The notes below the pieces were generated by a model. It did not search any database. It saw nothing but the letters and a program-made list of their open reading frames with translations, and was not told the origin of the DNA. This document shows positions 59,905 through 60,023 of a DNA stretch of 60,023 nt, one piece after another (position 1 is the first letter of the stretch; each line of letters opens with the position of its first letter). Source of the DNA: Mediterranea sp. An20 (GTDB lineage: Bacteria > Bacteroidota > Bacteroidia > Bacteroidales > Bacteroidaceae). The stretch is taken from positions 1-60,023 of the forward strand of contig NZ_NFJV01000025.1 in NCBI RefSeq assembly GCF_002160055.1. Reading direction: 5' to 3'. Position numbers and translations under genes: made by a program.

Positions 59905-60023
59905 TGCTAATGGGATGCAGATAGCAACCTGTTACGGTTGCTTATCTGCGTGTTATCCGCATAAATTATTTCTATTTATACAAATGGTTAATCCCATTCG
60001 ATTTCATCTCCTTTCTCTCGAAG
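59905..60023. repeat. 119-bp exact direct repeat, copy B (continues off the window)
   Basis: Identical to 56347-56465 up to the last base of the window. It contains attC-like site 11 (minus strand GATAACACGCAGATAAGCAA to CCCATTAGC, about 59904-59962) and the end of a second copy of the Imm51-like gene. Confidence 0.9.
59988..60023 (-). CDS. 3' end of a second Imm51-like gene (partial)
   Basis: Eleven codons plus a TAA stop (LREKGDEIEWD) read on the minus strand at the right edge. They are identical to the end of the Imm51-like gene at 56430-56822, 3,558 bp away. Whether the rest of the gene is also the same lies outside the window. Confidence 0.75.
   Translation of the reverse strand, partial: LREKGDEIEWD

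Larger units (their letters stand above)
42744..60023. mobile_element. probable integrated island carrying recombinases and an immunity gene array
   Basis: From 42.7 kb the content changes from core genes to two tyrosine recombinases, three excisionase-like proteins, an IS110 and an IS91 element, and a long minus-strand run of immunity-type genes of very uneven base composition. No conjugation or mobilisation genes are seen in the window. The right end is outside the window, so the extent and unity of the island are inferred. Confidence 0.45.

Noticed and set aside
51231..60023. A CRISPR array
   Set aside because: The repeats are hairpins with variable stems, separated by whole genes of different length; there are no uniform repeats or spacers and no cas genes.
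51231..60023. The intergenic hairpins as ordinary transcription terminators
   Set aside because: None is followed by a T-run in the coding direction, and they share conserved end boxes outside the stems.
1..60023. tRNA, rRNA or tmRNA genes
   Set aside because: No cloverleaf with GTTCRANYC-type loop or rRNA sequence was recognised on either strand. A tRNAscan-SE run would settle this.

Overview
The window looks like the chromosome of a gut Bacteroidales bacterium of the Bacteroides/Phocaeicola type. Several start regions carry the Bacteroides -7 promoter element (TAnnTTTG), Shine-Dalgarno sequences are mostly absent, and the genes are typical of the group: six-bladed propeller lipoproteins, GH20 hexosaminidase, DUF3836 and DUF1573 proteins, an orphan ECF sigma factor, and IS3, IS110 and IS91 elements of the kinds common there. 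Everything here was read by eye; no database search was run.

Positions 1-19,700 are mostly conserved core genes. They include a transposase tail at the left edge, a propeller lipoprotein, an AlkD-like DNA repair gene bracketed by two inverted copies of a MITE-like repeat, an M28 peptidase / SpmAB-like / YbeY operon, a GH20 hexosaminidase, mnmG followed directly by a parS-like ParB site, apt, uvrC, a dtd-MazG-deoC operon, a polyprenyl synthetase and polA. Positions 19,800-30,600 hold an AraC-type regulator and a five-gene operon (HEAT membrane protein, family 2 glycosyltransferase, TPR/beta-barrel protein, DUF4838-like lipoprotein, DUF1573 lipoprotein). This has the parts list of a synthase-dependent exopolysaccharide machine resembling Pga. 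A lipoprotein gene follows.

Positions 30,600-42,400 mix housekeeping genes (ychF, a ketopantoate reductase, lgt, mutS, an ECF sigma gene) with insertions: an IS3-family element with a -1 frameshift site, 21-bp tandem repeats, REP-like palindromes, a RhuM-like remnant, and a VapD-type toxin-antitoxin pair lying between lgt and a duplicated 72-bp piece of lgt.

Positions 42,700-60,023 appear to be an acquired island. It starts with two tandem tyrosine recombinases and three small excisionase-type DNA-binding proteins, then a DHFR/RibD-like gene and an IS110 element with a highly structured upstream RNA region (candidate bridge RNA). From about 48.3 kb to the right edge all non-transposon genes are on the minus strand and resemble immunity proteins of polymorphic toxin systems: Imm17, macro domain, two DUF4261 proteins, SMI1/KNR4, YwqG-like, two Imm51-like and DUF4240, plus several unknowns.

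The most striking feature is that from 51.2 kb onward these genes are separated by eleven related hairpin sites of about 50-60 bp. Each begins close behind a stop codon with a TAACAA box and ends with a CATTA box. The layout is that of integron attC cassettes. One whole site plus the following gene end is repeated exactly (56,347-56,465 and 59,905-60,023), and an IS91 element sits between two sites. The array is best described as an integron-like, recombinase-associated store of acquired immunity genes, similar in concept to the acquired interbacterial defence clusters reported from Bacteroides. The site structure and its possible recombination chemistry deserve direct study.
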